From Haloferax litoreum (GTDB lineage: Archaea > Halobacteriota > Halobacteria > Halobacteriales > Haloferacaceae): a stretch of DNA of 64,000 nt. Position 1 is the first letter of the stretch; each line of letters starts with the position of its first letter. Both the position numbers and the translations under genes were made by a program. The stretch lies in NCBI RefSeq assembly GCF_009674605.1, contig NZ_WKJO01000001.1, positions 1,178,001 to 1,242,000 of the forward strand. Reading direction: 5' to 3'. This document shows, in pieces, positions 16,978 to 23,682 of the stretch. The notes beneath the pieces were generated by a model, which saw nothing but the letters and a program-made list of their open reading frames with translations, was not told the DNA's origin and did no database searches.

Positions 16978-18750
16978 TCAGTCGTCGCTCGTGATGGGCG
17001 TCCCGTCGGCCAGACTCGGCGCGGGACTCGCGTCCAAATCGTCGTCTTCGGCGTAGGGGTACCACGTGCGCTTCGTGTTGTGCATCATCGGGTCCTCGTA
17101 ACTGGTCTCTTCGGGCTCGACAAGGTCGGCGAGTTCGTCGTCGTCATGTCGCAGGACGAACTCGCGGAACGTCTCGTCACCGTCGCGTTGGTCGTCGAAG
17201 TTGGCGAGGAGGTTCTCGATTGCGCCCGGCACCTCGTCCACGGGGACGCGCTGGGTGACCCAGCGGGTGAACTGCGGTTCTTCGCCGAGGCCGCCGCCGA
17301 GGCCGATGTCGAGGGCCTCGACTGGCTCTCCGTCTTTGCGAGTCTTCATGCCGCGGAGGCTCACGTCCGCAATCTGTGGCTGAGCGCACGAGGCCGTACA
17401 CCCCGAGAGGTGGATGTGGAACTCGTCGATTCCGTCTGGGAGTTCGACGTTCTCCTTCAGCCAACGCGCGAAGCGCACCTGCCGGTTCTTCGTCTCTACG
17501 ATGGAGAGCGAACAGAACTCGGTTCCCGTACAGGCGACAGACCCGCGCATGAACGGCGATGGCTCGGGCGAGTAGTGTTCGAGCAGGCCTTCGGCGAGGA
17601 AGTCGTCCAGTTCACCGTCCGGGATGTCCGGGACGATGACGTTCTGACGCTGGGTCAAGCGGGCCGCACCCGACCCGTACTGTTCTGCGAGGTCGGCGAG
17701 TTCCAACACGTCGTCTGCGCCCATCCGACCGACGAGGACGTTCAGGCCGACGAAGTTCGACCCGTCTTTCTGCTCGTGGACGCCGAGGAGGTCGTTTCGG
17801 CCCTCGCCACCGGCGTTGTAGGTGTACTGGTCACGCACGTCTTCGCCAGCGGTCTCCAGTTCGAAGTCCACGTAGTCCGCTTGGAGCGTCTCGCGCAGTT
17901 TCTCGGTGCCCCACTCGTCGACGAGGAACTTGATGCGGGCGTTGTAGCGGTTCTCGCGGTCACCGTGGTCGCGGAAGAGTGCAGACAGACCGCCGGCGAC
18001 GGCCGAAGCGTCTTCTGGTGCGACCCACACGTCGATGTCGCGGGCGAGGCGCGGTTCGTTGCGGGCGAGGCCACCGCCCACGCGGACGTTGAAGCCGACC
18101 TGTTCTTCGCCGTCGATTTCCTTGTACGCCGGTTCGAGGGCGAGGTCGTTGATGTCGCCTTGCCCGGACCCGTCGGGCGTCCCCGTGACCGACACCTTCC
18201 ACTTCCGAGGGAGGTTCGAGTGGTCGTCGTTCCCTTTGAACGTCTCGTTGAGTTCCTGAATCACGGGCCACGCGTCGACGACTTCGGTGGCGTCGTCGCC
18301 GGCCATCGGGTTCCCGACGATGTTTCGCCACGAGTCACCACACGCTTGCTGTGCGGAGAGGCCGTGTGCTTCGAGTTTCTCGAAGACTGCAGGCACGTCT
18401 TCGAGCTTAATCCAGTGCAGTTGAATCGACTGGCGGGTGGTGAAGTCGGCGTAGGCGTCACCGAAGATGGGGTTCGTTCCCGGCCCCGTCGCGTACTCTT
18501 TGGCGACTTCGCCGACGACGCGGAGTTGGCCGGGTTCGAGACGGCCGTTCGGCGTCCCGATGCGCAGCATGAAGTACGACTCCTGTCCGTTCCGCTGGTG
18601 GTACAGGCCCCACCACTTGAAGCGCTCGAACCACGCGTCTCGCTCGTCTTCGGGGATGAACTCCCACCCCTCTTCGGCGAACTGGAACAGATGCTCTCGT
18701 ATCTCGGTACCGTAGACTTCTGACTTCCACCGTTCGACGTCCGTGGGCAT
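16978..18750 (-). CDS. nirA: Siroheme-[4Fe-4S] ferredoxin-nitrite (or sulfite) reductase
   Basis: Six-electron assimilatory reductase of 590 aa, cytosolic. Cluster ligands are C407 and C413 (CTGTEFC) and C451 and C455 (CTASC), the siroheme/4Fe-4S pattern of nitrite and sulfite reductases. Two ferredoxin-like halves and two nitrite/sulfite domains follow in order (RQSIQLHWI near residue 110, TQRQNVIVPDI near 360). ATG 18750 starts MPTDVERWKSEVYG; upstream codons are not fold-like. Whether nitrite or sulfite is the substrate cannot be told by eye. No nitrate reductase lies nearby. A Cys-rich 106-aa protein gene precedes it by 90 bp in the same direction. Confidence 0.85.
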   Translation of the reverse strand: MPTDVERWKSEVYGTEIREHLFQFAEEGWEFIPEDERDAWFERFKWWGLYHQRNGQESYFMLRIGTPNGRLEPGQLRVVGEVAKEYATGPGTNPIFGDAYADFTTRQSIQLHWIKLEDVPAVFEKLEAHGLSAQQACGDSWRNIVGNPMAGDDATEVVDAWPVIQELNETFKGNDDHSNLPRKWKVSVTGTPDGSGQGDINDLALEPAYKEIDGEEQVGFNVRVGGGLARNEPRLARDIDVWVAPEDASAVAGGLSALFRDHGDRENRYNARIKFLVDEWGTEKLRETLQADYVDFELETAGEDVRDQYTYNAGGEGRNDLLGVHEQKDGSNFVGLNVLVGRMGADDVLELADLAEQYGSGAARLTQRQNVIVPDIPDGELDDFLAEGLLEHYSPEPSPFMRGSVACTGTEFCSLSIVETKNRQVRFARWLKENVELPDGIDEFHIHLSGCTASCAQPQIADVSLRGMKTRKDGEPVEALDIGLGGGLGEEPQFTRWVTQRVPVDEVPGAIENLLANFDDQRDGDETFREFVLRHDDDELADLVEPEETSYEDPMMHNTKRTWYPYAEDDDLDASPAPSLADGTPITSDD

Positions 18751-18840
18751 TCGTACGAACTCCAAATATTCGCCCACGTAAGGTCCCGAGCGTACCGTCA
18801 ACCCTTCCCGGTGCTGCCGAACACCGGAGAATGTTGCCGT

Positions 18841-19161
18841 CTACCTGTCGTCGCCGTCGTACACCGGGAGAACGGTGTTCTCACGGTCGATATCCGCGAA
18901 TCTCCCGTCAGAGAGGCGGCCAACGGGAACCCACCCGGGGACGCCCGTCTCACCACACCCGATGCACTGGCCATACACGCTCGCGGTGACGGTTCGTCCG
19001 TCCACGCCGACCGAGAGGACGTTCTCGACGACGAAGTCTGGCAGGTCACACCCACAGAATGACGGGTCGTCGAGGCGCCAGAGTTCACTTACGCTCACTT
19101 CCCTCGCGTCGTTCACGGAGACCCACGCCCCGTCGTCGAGGACGCGTAGCGAGACACTCAT
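18841..19161 (-). CDS. Cys-motif small protein upstream of the nitrite/sulfite reductase
   Basis: A 106-aa protein starting MSVSLRVLDDGAWVSVNDAR at ATG 19161. It carries two short Cys motifs, FCGCDLPDF near residue 36 and GQCIGCGETG near 67, which could form a zinc or Fe-S site. It lies in the same direction as the reductase and 90 bp ahead of it, so it may be a small partner or maturation factor. This is context inference; I do not recognise the family. Confidence 0.65.
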   Translation of the reverse strand: MSVSLRVLDDGAWVSVNDAREVSVSELWRLDDPSFCGCDLPDFVVENVLSVGVDGRTVTASVYGQCIGCGETGVPGWVPVGRLSDGRFADIDRENTVLPVYDGDDR

Positions 19162-19309
19162 ACTCCCCACTCCGTGGTCCGAGTACCTATGCGGGACGAC
19201 GGCCGCAATCCCCGCAGGAGGGCGCGACGGCCTGTCGTCACCGCACGGTGCCTTCGTCGGTCGATTTTGGTCGTAAAACCCTGTCCGAGGTAGTGGCAAC
19301 CGGTTCCGA

Positions 19310-19327
19310 TACCCGGGAGTACGGGTA
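19310..19327. promoter_or_regulatory. Inverted repeat in a divergent promoter region
   Basis: TACCCG and CGGGTA arms separated by six bases lie between the divergent starts at 19161 and 19381. It may be an operator. It is short, so chance is possible. Confidence 0.25.
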
Positions 19328-19348
19328 CACCTTACAGGTGCGGATTCC

Positions 19349-19354
19349 CTTATG
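19349..19354 (+). promoter_or_regulatory. TATA box of the mini-ORF pair
   Basis: CTTATG ends 27 bp upstream of ATG 19381, the standard spacing for a leaderless haloarchaeal transcript. It supports expression of the 28-codon ORF. Confidence 0.5.
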
Positions 19355-19380
19355 CGTCTCCCCTCGTTACCGAGGAAGTG

Positions 19381-19467
19381 ATGAGTGACCGCCGCACCGC
19401 CGCCCGACAACACGCCTCCGCCGACGCCGCTCCCGAACTGTTCGAATCGACGGAGGACGACGAATGA
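19381..19467 (+). CDS. 28-aa mini-protein, translationally coupled to the next ORF
   Basis: A 28-codon frame (MSDRRTAARQHASADAAPEL...), too short for routine gene calling. Support comes from a TATA box at the leaderless distance, halophile-like acidic composition (STEDDE end) and an ATGA overlap with the next mini-ORF. No family recognised. Confidence 0.5.
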   Translation: MSDRRTAARQHASADAAPELFESTEDDE

Positions 19468-19613
19468 CGACGGACGTCGAACTCGAACCTGAACCCGAGC
19501 ATGCAGACGACGAAGACGACGAACGCGACCCCGCCGCCCACCTCGACGACCTCGAAGACGGTGCCGGGTGTACCGAAATCTGGTCGCATCTCTCGGAATC
19601 CCGTGAGGAGTGA
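19464..19613 (+). CDS. 49-aa acidic mini-protein
   Basis: A 49-aa highly acidic protein starting MTTDVELEPEPEHADDEDDE, with a C-terminal segment GAGCTEIWSHLSESREE containing one Cys and one Trp. It starts within the stop codon of the 28-codon ORF (ATGA), a common sign of translational coupling. The gene for a ParB-HTH protein follows 67 bp later with its own promoter. The conserved-looking C-terminal segment suggests a protein-binding peptide, which is speculative. Confidence 0.55.
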   Translation: MTTDVELEPEPEHADDEDDERDPAAHLDDLEDGAGCTEIWSHLSESREE

Positions 19614-19647
19614 GCGCTCGCGCGCGAAACTCGCCACGCAGGGGGAC

Positions 19648-19656
19648 GTTTTTAAC
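19648..19656 (+). promoter_or_regulatory. TATA box of the ParB-HTH gene
   Basis: The T-rich element GTTTTTAAC ends about 25 bp before ATG 19681, which fits a leaderless promoter. The 67-bp gap between the mini-ORFs and this gene therefore contains its own promoter. Confidence 0.5.
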
Positions 19657-19680
19657 CGAGAACGCGAAATCCTCCCGTAG

Positions 19681-20352
19681 ATGACGAACGACGAACACCG
19701 ACGCACCAGTCGGGCCCCGGCCGACCGGCGAGAACCGGTCGGTGAACCGGTCGTCCGCGGTGACCCTGCCGTCACGGGTGACCGTGCCCGTGAGGCAGTC
19801 GGGTTCGACCCGAACGACCCGGCCAGTGTCGAGGAGGCCGCCCGCACAGTCCGCTCGTTCGCCGAATCGTCGGCGGGCGACGACCACGTCTTCATGCTCA
19901 GGGGTGCCGCCGCCTGTGCCGCACTGGTCCGTGGTGTCGGTTCCTACAAACAGGCCGCCGAGATGGCCGGCGGCGACGTCTCCGTCTCGTTCATCCGCAA
20001 GTGGGCGCGCGTCCACGACCTGCCGCAGTCGGTCCGTCGACACGTCGCGCGCGGCAACATCGCGCCGACGGCCGCGAAACACATCGCTCGCGTCCCCGGT
20101 GACGCTCGACTCCACCTCGCGTGGGCGACGCTGGACGGTGACTTGACGGTTCGAGAGGTCCGCCGCCTCGCCAGCGAAGTCAACGACGGCACGCCGGTCA
20201 CCGACGCTCTCGCCGACCACGGCGTCGCCGTCGGAACGGTAGGCGTGTCGCTCCCACCGGACGTCTACCTCGAACTCCGCCGCCGCGCCTCGTTAGACGA
20301 CACCGACCCGGGCGACGTGGTTGCCGAGGCACTGTCGGCCTACTTCGACTGA
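19681..20352 (+). CDS. ParB-type HTH DNA-binding protein (DUF7119-type)
   Basis: A 223-aa protein. The N-terminal 70 residues are charged and probably disordered. The centre contains an HTH like that of ParB/KorB proteins: MAGGDVSVSFIRKWARVHDL (residues about 98-117), then NIAPTAAKHIARVPGD. The C-terminus (VSLPPDVYLELRRRASLDDTDPGDVVAEAL) looks like a ribbon-helix-helix-type segment. I believe it belongs to the haloarchaeal DUF7119 family. DNA binding is likely; the target is unknown. Its 3' end overlaps the convergent peptidase gene by 13 bp. Confidence 0.75.
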   Translation: MTNDEHRRTSRAPADRREPVGEPVVRGDPAVTGDRAREAVGFDPNDPASVEEAARTVRSFAESSAGDDHVFMLRGAAACAALVRGVGSYKQAAEMAGGDVSVSFIRKWARVHDLPQSVRRHVARGNIAPTAAKHIARVPGDARLHLAWATLDGDLTVREVRRLASEVNDGTPVTDALADHGVAVGTVGVSLPPDVYLELRRRASLDDTDPGDVVAEALSAYFD

Positions 20353-21584
20353 AGGAATCGTTGTGCCGTCTCTCGAATCACGTCGCGGGCAGTCTCGACT
20401 TCGGCCCACTCGATAGTCTCGTCGGGGAAGTGCGCTTGGTCGATGTTCCCCGGTCCGAACACGACGGTTGGGATACCCGCTTCTACGTAGAGTCGCGAAT
20501 CCGCGCCGTAGGTCGCACCCACCGGTTCGTCGCCGAGCGAGTGGTCTCGGAGCGTGGCCCGGAGCGCTTCGACGACCGGTTCGTCGACGTCGACTTCGGC
20601 GGGTTCGAACTGGACGGAGAATCGCTCGAACGTCGGCGGGTGCTCGGAGAGCCATTCGTCTTCGGCGACGACCCGTTCGAGTCGCGCTTCGAACGCTCGT
20701 TCCACCTCGGCGACGCTCTCACCCGGTGCGACCCCCAGTCGCCACTCCGCGGTGAGCGTCCCGGCGACGCTGGACGCCCACGACCCCGCCTCGACGCGCC
20801 CGACGCAGATTGGCCACGGAACCGGGTAGTCGTACAGCGGGTGCGAGACGTGGTCGCAGCGTTCGGTTTCGAGGTCGAAGAAGGCCTCACGAATCGCCTC
20901 GAACTTCGGGAGCACGTCCACGCCGCGCCACCGTGAGGCCGCGTGTGCGGTCCGACCGGTCAGGTGGAGTCGCTTCATCACCGACCCTTCGGTGGCGACG
21001 ACGGGTTCGAGTCGCGTCGGTTCGGCCACGAGTGCGGCGTCTCGGTCGAATGGGTACGGGTTGTCCAGCGCGGCGGCCGCCGCGCCGATTCCACCTTCTT
21101 CTTCGCCGACGACGCTCTCTACGACGACACGGCCGTCGAGTTCGAGCGACCCAGATTCGACTGCGTCTTTGAGGTCGAGTGCGGCGAAGACGCACGCTGA
21201 AAGTCCCGACTTCATGTCGGCGGCACCGCGGGCACTGACCGTCCCGGCGTCGTCGTCCCACCGCGGCAGGAACGGTGCGTGCGACCACAGTTCCGCGTCG
21301 GCGGGGACGACGTCGACGTGGCCGTTGAGGACGATGGTCTTCCCTGCGTCAGGGTCGCCGAACTCCAAGACTCCCGCGACGCTCGGGCGGTTTATCGTCA
21401 CGATATCGTCGGAGTCGTCCGGAAACGACGGATGCTCGGCGAGTCGACGGGGGTTCGCGCTCCACTCGTACGTCTCGAACCCGAAGTCGTGCAGGCGGTT
21501 TTTGAACCACGTCTGTGCGGGCGCTTCGGCGTGGCCGACGCTCTCGAATCGGAGGAGCGTGTCGACGAAGTCGCGTAGGTCCAT
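20340..21584 (-). CDS. M20-family metallopeptidase (ArgE/DapE/CPG2 type)
   Basis: Cytosolic amidohydrolase of 414 aa from ATG 21584 (MDLRDFVDTLLRFESVGHAE). Metal ligands are visible: H in LNGHVDVVPA, D in GAADMKSGL, the catalytic/bridging acidic run GEEEGG, and a later D/H in the dimerisation and catalytic halves. Substrates in this family are N-acyl amino acids, N-succinyl-diaminopimelate or peptides. It has no pathway neighbours, so the substrate is open. It ends inside the convergent ParB-HTH gene and starts 84 bp from tRNA-Lys. Confidence 0.85.
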   Translation of the reverse strand: MDLRDFVDTLLRFESVGHAEAPAQTWFKNRLHDFGFETYEWSANPRRLAEHPSFPDDSDDIVTINRPSVAGVLEFGDPDAGKTIVLNGHVDVVPADAELWSHAPFLPRWDDDAGTVSARGAADMKSGLSACVFAALDLKDAVESGSLELDGRVVVESVVGEEEGGIGAAAAALDNPYPFDRDAALVAEPTRLEPVVATEGSVMKRLHLTGRTAHAASRWRGVDVLPKFEAIREAFFDLETERCDHVSHPLYDYPVPWPICVGRVEAGSWASSVAGTLTAEWRLGVAPGESVAEVERAFEARLERVVAEDEWLSEHPPTFERFSVQFEPAEVDVDEPVVEALRATLRDHSLGDEPVGATYGADSRLYVEAGIPTVVFGPGNIDQAHFPDETIEWAEVETARDVIRETAQRFLQSK

Positions 21585-21636
21585 ACATGGGAGACGGGAA
21601 CGGGGTACAAAGCAGGTGGGGGAACGAAAATAAACG

Positions 21637-21642
21637 CTTATC
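21637..21642 (+). promoter_or_regulatory. TATA box of tRNA-Lys
   Basis: CTTATC is centred 29 bp upstream of the first base of tRNA-Lys (21669), within an AT-rich AAATAAACGCTTATC stretch. Confidence 0.5.
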
Positions 21643-21668
21643 AGTATCCCCACCCTCGAATCGGACGA

Positions 21669-21776
21669 GGGCTGGTAGCTCAGTTAGGCAGAGCGTCTGG
21701 CTTTTAACGGGGCTACGCAGGTTGCGTGGTTTCGGAAGACACCAGACGGTCGGGGGTTCAAGTCCCTCCCAGCCCG
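21669..21776 (+). tRNA. tRNA-Lys(UUU) with a 34-nt intron
   Basis: The acceptor stem GGGCTGG (21669-21675) pairs with CCAGCCC (21769-21775), with discriminator G21776. Anticodon TTT is at 21703-21705. An intron interrupts the anticodon loop after position 37: exon 1 ends at A21706, the intron is 21707-21740, and exon 2 resumes at A21741. The archaeal splicing endonuclease motif is visible: CTTT (21701-21704) pairs with GAAG (21735-21738), flanked by 3-nt bulges TAA and ACA, with outer helix CTGG/CCAG. The mature anticodon loop becomes CTTTTAA. A TATA box lies at -29. Confidence 0.95.
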
Positions 21777-21816
21777 TTCTTACATTCGCGAGCGACAGCG
21801 AGCGATAGTCGAACTA

Positions 21817-21883
21817 CTGGGAGGACTTGAATCAGGGAGCGAACGGAGTGAGCGACTGAGGTTCACGTCTCTCCCAGCCCGTT
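21817..21883 (+). repeat. tRNA-Lys-derived hairpin (inverted plus direct copy of the tRNA 3' end)
   Basis: CTGGGAGGACTTGAATC (21817-21833) is an inverted copy of the tRNA-Lys T-arm/acceptor. GTTCACGTCTCTCCCAG begins a direct copy (21861-21883) matching the tRNA at 21 of 23 bases, including the two bases after the tRNA end. The two arms can form about 16 bp (7, then a U bulge, 3, one mismatch, 6). The 26-nt loop contains GGGAGCGAACGGAGTGAGCG. The unit starts 40 nt after the tRNA and ends in GTTTT, a possible terminator. Confidence 0.75.
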
Positions 21884-22114
21884 TTCACACACCTGAGTGA
21901 TTTCTCCCGGTACAGTCTGTCTGCTGAGTGCCTCTCGCTGATGGCGTTCGCCGAGTCACCCTCGATAGCTCGTTGTGGCACTGCCGAGGTATTCCAATTG
22001 CTGATGGGTTTTTCGAGGCCGTGCTGAATGGTGAGCACCTAGTCAGCATCCGGAGTGTGGGTGTGGTGTGCCGAAGGACAACACCTCTAAACACGCATTC
22101 TCCGTTTTTTGAAT

Positions 22115-22324
22115 ATGCCCTCCAAAACGGCTGAAAAACTCCAGTCAATTCGCACCCAGACAGACCTCCAGACGTTGATTCATGCCCTCGCACTGATTGT
22201 ACTTGCTGATATTGGATACTTCGTTTCTGATGGTAATGAACACTTTTTCCTGTTTGCCACAGTTGGAATTGTTGTCGGTATCATCGCCGTTAGTGCCGCC
22301 ATCTCTGTCATACGTCGATTCTGA
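22115..22324 (+). CDS. Small two-helix membrane protein in the accessory patch
   Basis: A 69-aa protein from ATG 22115 (MPSKTAEKLQSIRTQTDLQT) with two hydrophobic helices (about residues 22-38 and 45-66) and a short extracellular loop SDGNEHFF. It lacks the acidic composition of its chromosomal neighbours and lies in AT-richer DNA downstream of tRNA-Lys, both signs of transfer. No family recognised. Confidence 0.6.
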   Translation: MPSKTAEKLQSIRTQTDLQTLIHALALIVLADIGYFVSDGNEHFFLFATVGIVVGIIAVSAAISVIRRF

Positions 22325-22393
22325 TTCCGTCCGACCGTGGTTTGCAATGCTACGTGAATCGTGCCCGTCGGGTCGATTGACATCCCTCGGTGG

Positions 22394-22420
22394 TGCTGAA
22401 CTCACCCTCTCTATTCAGCA
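22394..22420 (+). terminator. Stem-loop TGCTGAA/TTCAGCA
   Basis: A perfect 7-bp inverted repeat with a 13-nt loop is followed closely by ATTCTTTT. It lies 70 bp after the two-helix membrane protein gene and could end its transcript. Archaeal termination relies mainly on T-runs, so the stem may be incidental. Confidence 0.3.
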
Positions 22421-22518
22421 TGCCATTCTTTTCAGATTCCATATGATTCTGTCTTCTCTGTCATAACCACTTTCGCCGCACGGTAGACATTCATGTATAG
22501 TTGGCAAGTTGTGAAACC

Positions 22519-22971
22519 ATGGAGGGTGTGACACATCCAAAACAACGTGGTCAGTGCAGTGAAGCCGCGGTTCTCTTCGAATTCGTTCGTACCGGCGTCA
22601 CAGTATTGGAGCCATTTGGCGACAACGAGCGGTACGATTTTGTCATCCAACTCTGCGGAGAGTTCTATCGCGTGCAGGTGAAAACTGGACGGCTAACAGA
22701 TGGACGAGTCCAATTCGAGACACGGAGTTCGGGTACGCTGACCCGACGAGTGAAAAAAGAAGGGTACGACGGTCAAATCGATATATTTGCCGTCTACTCT
22801 CCCGACCTCGAACAGTCGTACATCGTTCCCATCGATGAGGCACCAAATACCTCGATGGGTCTTCGTGTAGAAGCTGCACGGAAATCCTCACCGAATATCA
22901 ATTGGGCCGAAGACTTTCTGCTGGCTGACTGGATTGACCGGAAGCGCTCGCTGTCAGATATGGACCACTGA
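22519..22971 (+). CDS. PD-(D/E)XK nuclease (group I intron endonuclease-like family)
   Basis: A 150-aa nuclease-fold protein from ATG 22519 (MEGVTHPKQRGQCSEAAVLF). The active-site pattern is visible: E in QCSEAAVLFEFVRTG, D in RYDFVIQL (near residue 41) and VQVKTG (Q-x-K near residues 52-55). This matches the small PD-(D/E)XK family that includes the I-Ssp6803I homing endonuclease (PDDEXK_5 type) and is common in accessory haloarchaeal DNA. A TATA-like TGTATAG lies about 22 bp upstream. It could be a homing or restriction-related enzyme; no methylase or intron accompanies it. Confidence 0.7.
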   Translation: MEGVTHPKQRGQCSEAAVLFEFVRTGVTVLEPFGDNERYDFVIQLCGEFYRVQVKTGRLTDGRVQFETRSSGTLTRRVKKEGYDGQIDIFAVYSPDLEQSYIVPIDEAPNTSMGLRVEAARKSSPNINWAEDFLLADWIDRKRSLSDMDH

Positions 22972-23091
22972 TTCGTGGCCTGTACGACTACTCTTCTCGC
23001 TGGATGTGTCCACTCGTCTGTGCCGGCTGAGTCCACTCGAGTACCACCATACTCGAGTGGCCTGCTCCGACGAACCCGACACACCACACCA

Positions 23092-23232
23092 CTACCGTTC
23101 TTGCAACGTTGCTTCGACTGGCGGGGTAATCGAGACGAGTTCGTGGAACTCTCCTCGCATCCGAAAGCCGAGGACGATCTCTTCGACTTCGGTTGGTTCG
23201 TCTATCATCAGCCGAAAGCAGTCGTCAGTCAC
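23092..23232 (-). CDS. Possible 46-aa acidic protein
   Basis: Short frame from GTG 23232 (MTDDCFRLMIDEPTEVEEIV), more acidic than the opposite strand. A TATA-like ACATATC is centred about 25 bp upstream. It sits between the nuclease gene and the fix operon. The evidence is thin; no homologue recognised. Confidence 0.35.
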   Translation of the reverse strand: MTDDCFRLMIDEPTEVEEIVLGFRMRGEFHELVSITPPVEATLQER

Positions 23233-23370
23233 GTCTCTATGGCCTCCCGTGATATGTAGACTAGCTAACCTTATGTGATTTGTGGCCGACGACAAAGTAG
23301 CCAACTGGCTGGAGACGCGTCTCTCACGTGCTCTCGTGACGAAAAATGGTTGTCGAGGGCCGAACTACCC

Positions 23371-23682
23371 TCACCCTTGTTTGAACACGACGCCACCGCC
23401 AGTCTTCGGGTACTCCCATCTGACGTTGTCGTGGGGGCACCCGAACCGGCAGGTCCCACATTCGAGGCAGTTCTCGTAGGCGATGGATGGAACGCCGTCG
23501 CTATCTTCTTCGACTGTCCAGACCGCCGCCGGACAGACCTGCGTACACTCGTTCGACGTGCACTCGACGCAGATGTCCGGGTCCTTGACGCCGAGGTGTG
23601 ACTCACCGGCGTCGCGGTACTTGACCGTGTAGAGACGGTCCTCGATGCTTACGTCTGGGACGTGGGGTTGTGCTGTGCTCAT
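23371..23682 (-). CDS. fixX: FixX ferredoxin-like protein
   Basis: A 103-aa iron-sulfur protein of the FixABCX (EtfABCX) complex. Cysteines are at 38, 41, 46, 50 and at 72, 75, 78, 82; the second set reads CLECGTCRFGCP, a complete [4Fe-4S] motif. FixX passes electrons between FixC and the quinone pool. ATG 23682 overlaps the fixC stop by 4 bp (ATGA). It is the last gene of the fixABCX operon. Confidence 0.9.
   Translation of the reverse strand: MSTAQPHVPDVSIEDRLYTVKYRDAGESHLGVKDPDICVECTSNECTQVCPAAVWTVEEDSDGVPSIAYENCLECGTCRFGCPHDNVRWEYPKTGGGVVFKQG

Noticed and set aside
17080-18723. A long open frame on the plus strand opposite the siroheme reductase.
   Set aside because: It is a GC-rich antisense shadow: no family features, while the minus-strand frame has complete siroheme/4Fe-4S cysteine motifs.
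22519-22971. Group I intron homing endonuclease with its intron.
   Set aside because: No group I intron core is visible nearby; the tRNA-Lys intron is of the archaeal bulge-helix-bulge type. Only the nuclease family is supported.
21777-23300. A complete integrative element at tRNA-Lys.
   Set aside because: There is no integrase and no convincing far-end copy of the tRNA 3' sequence; the only copy is 100 bp away. I keep it as an accessory patch.
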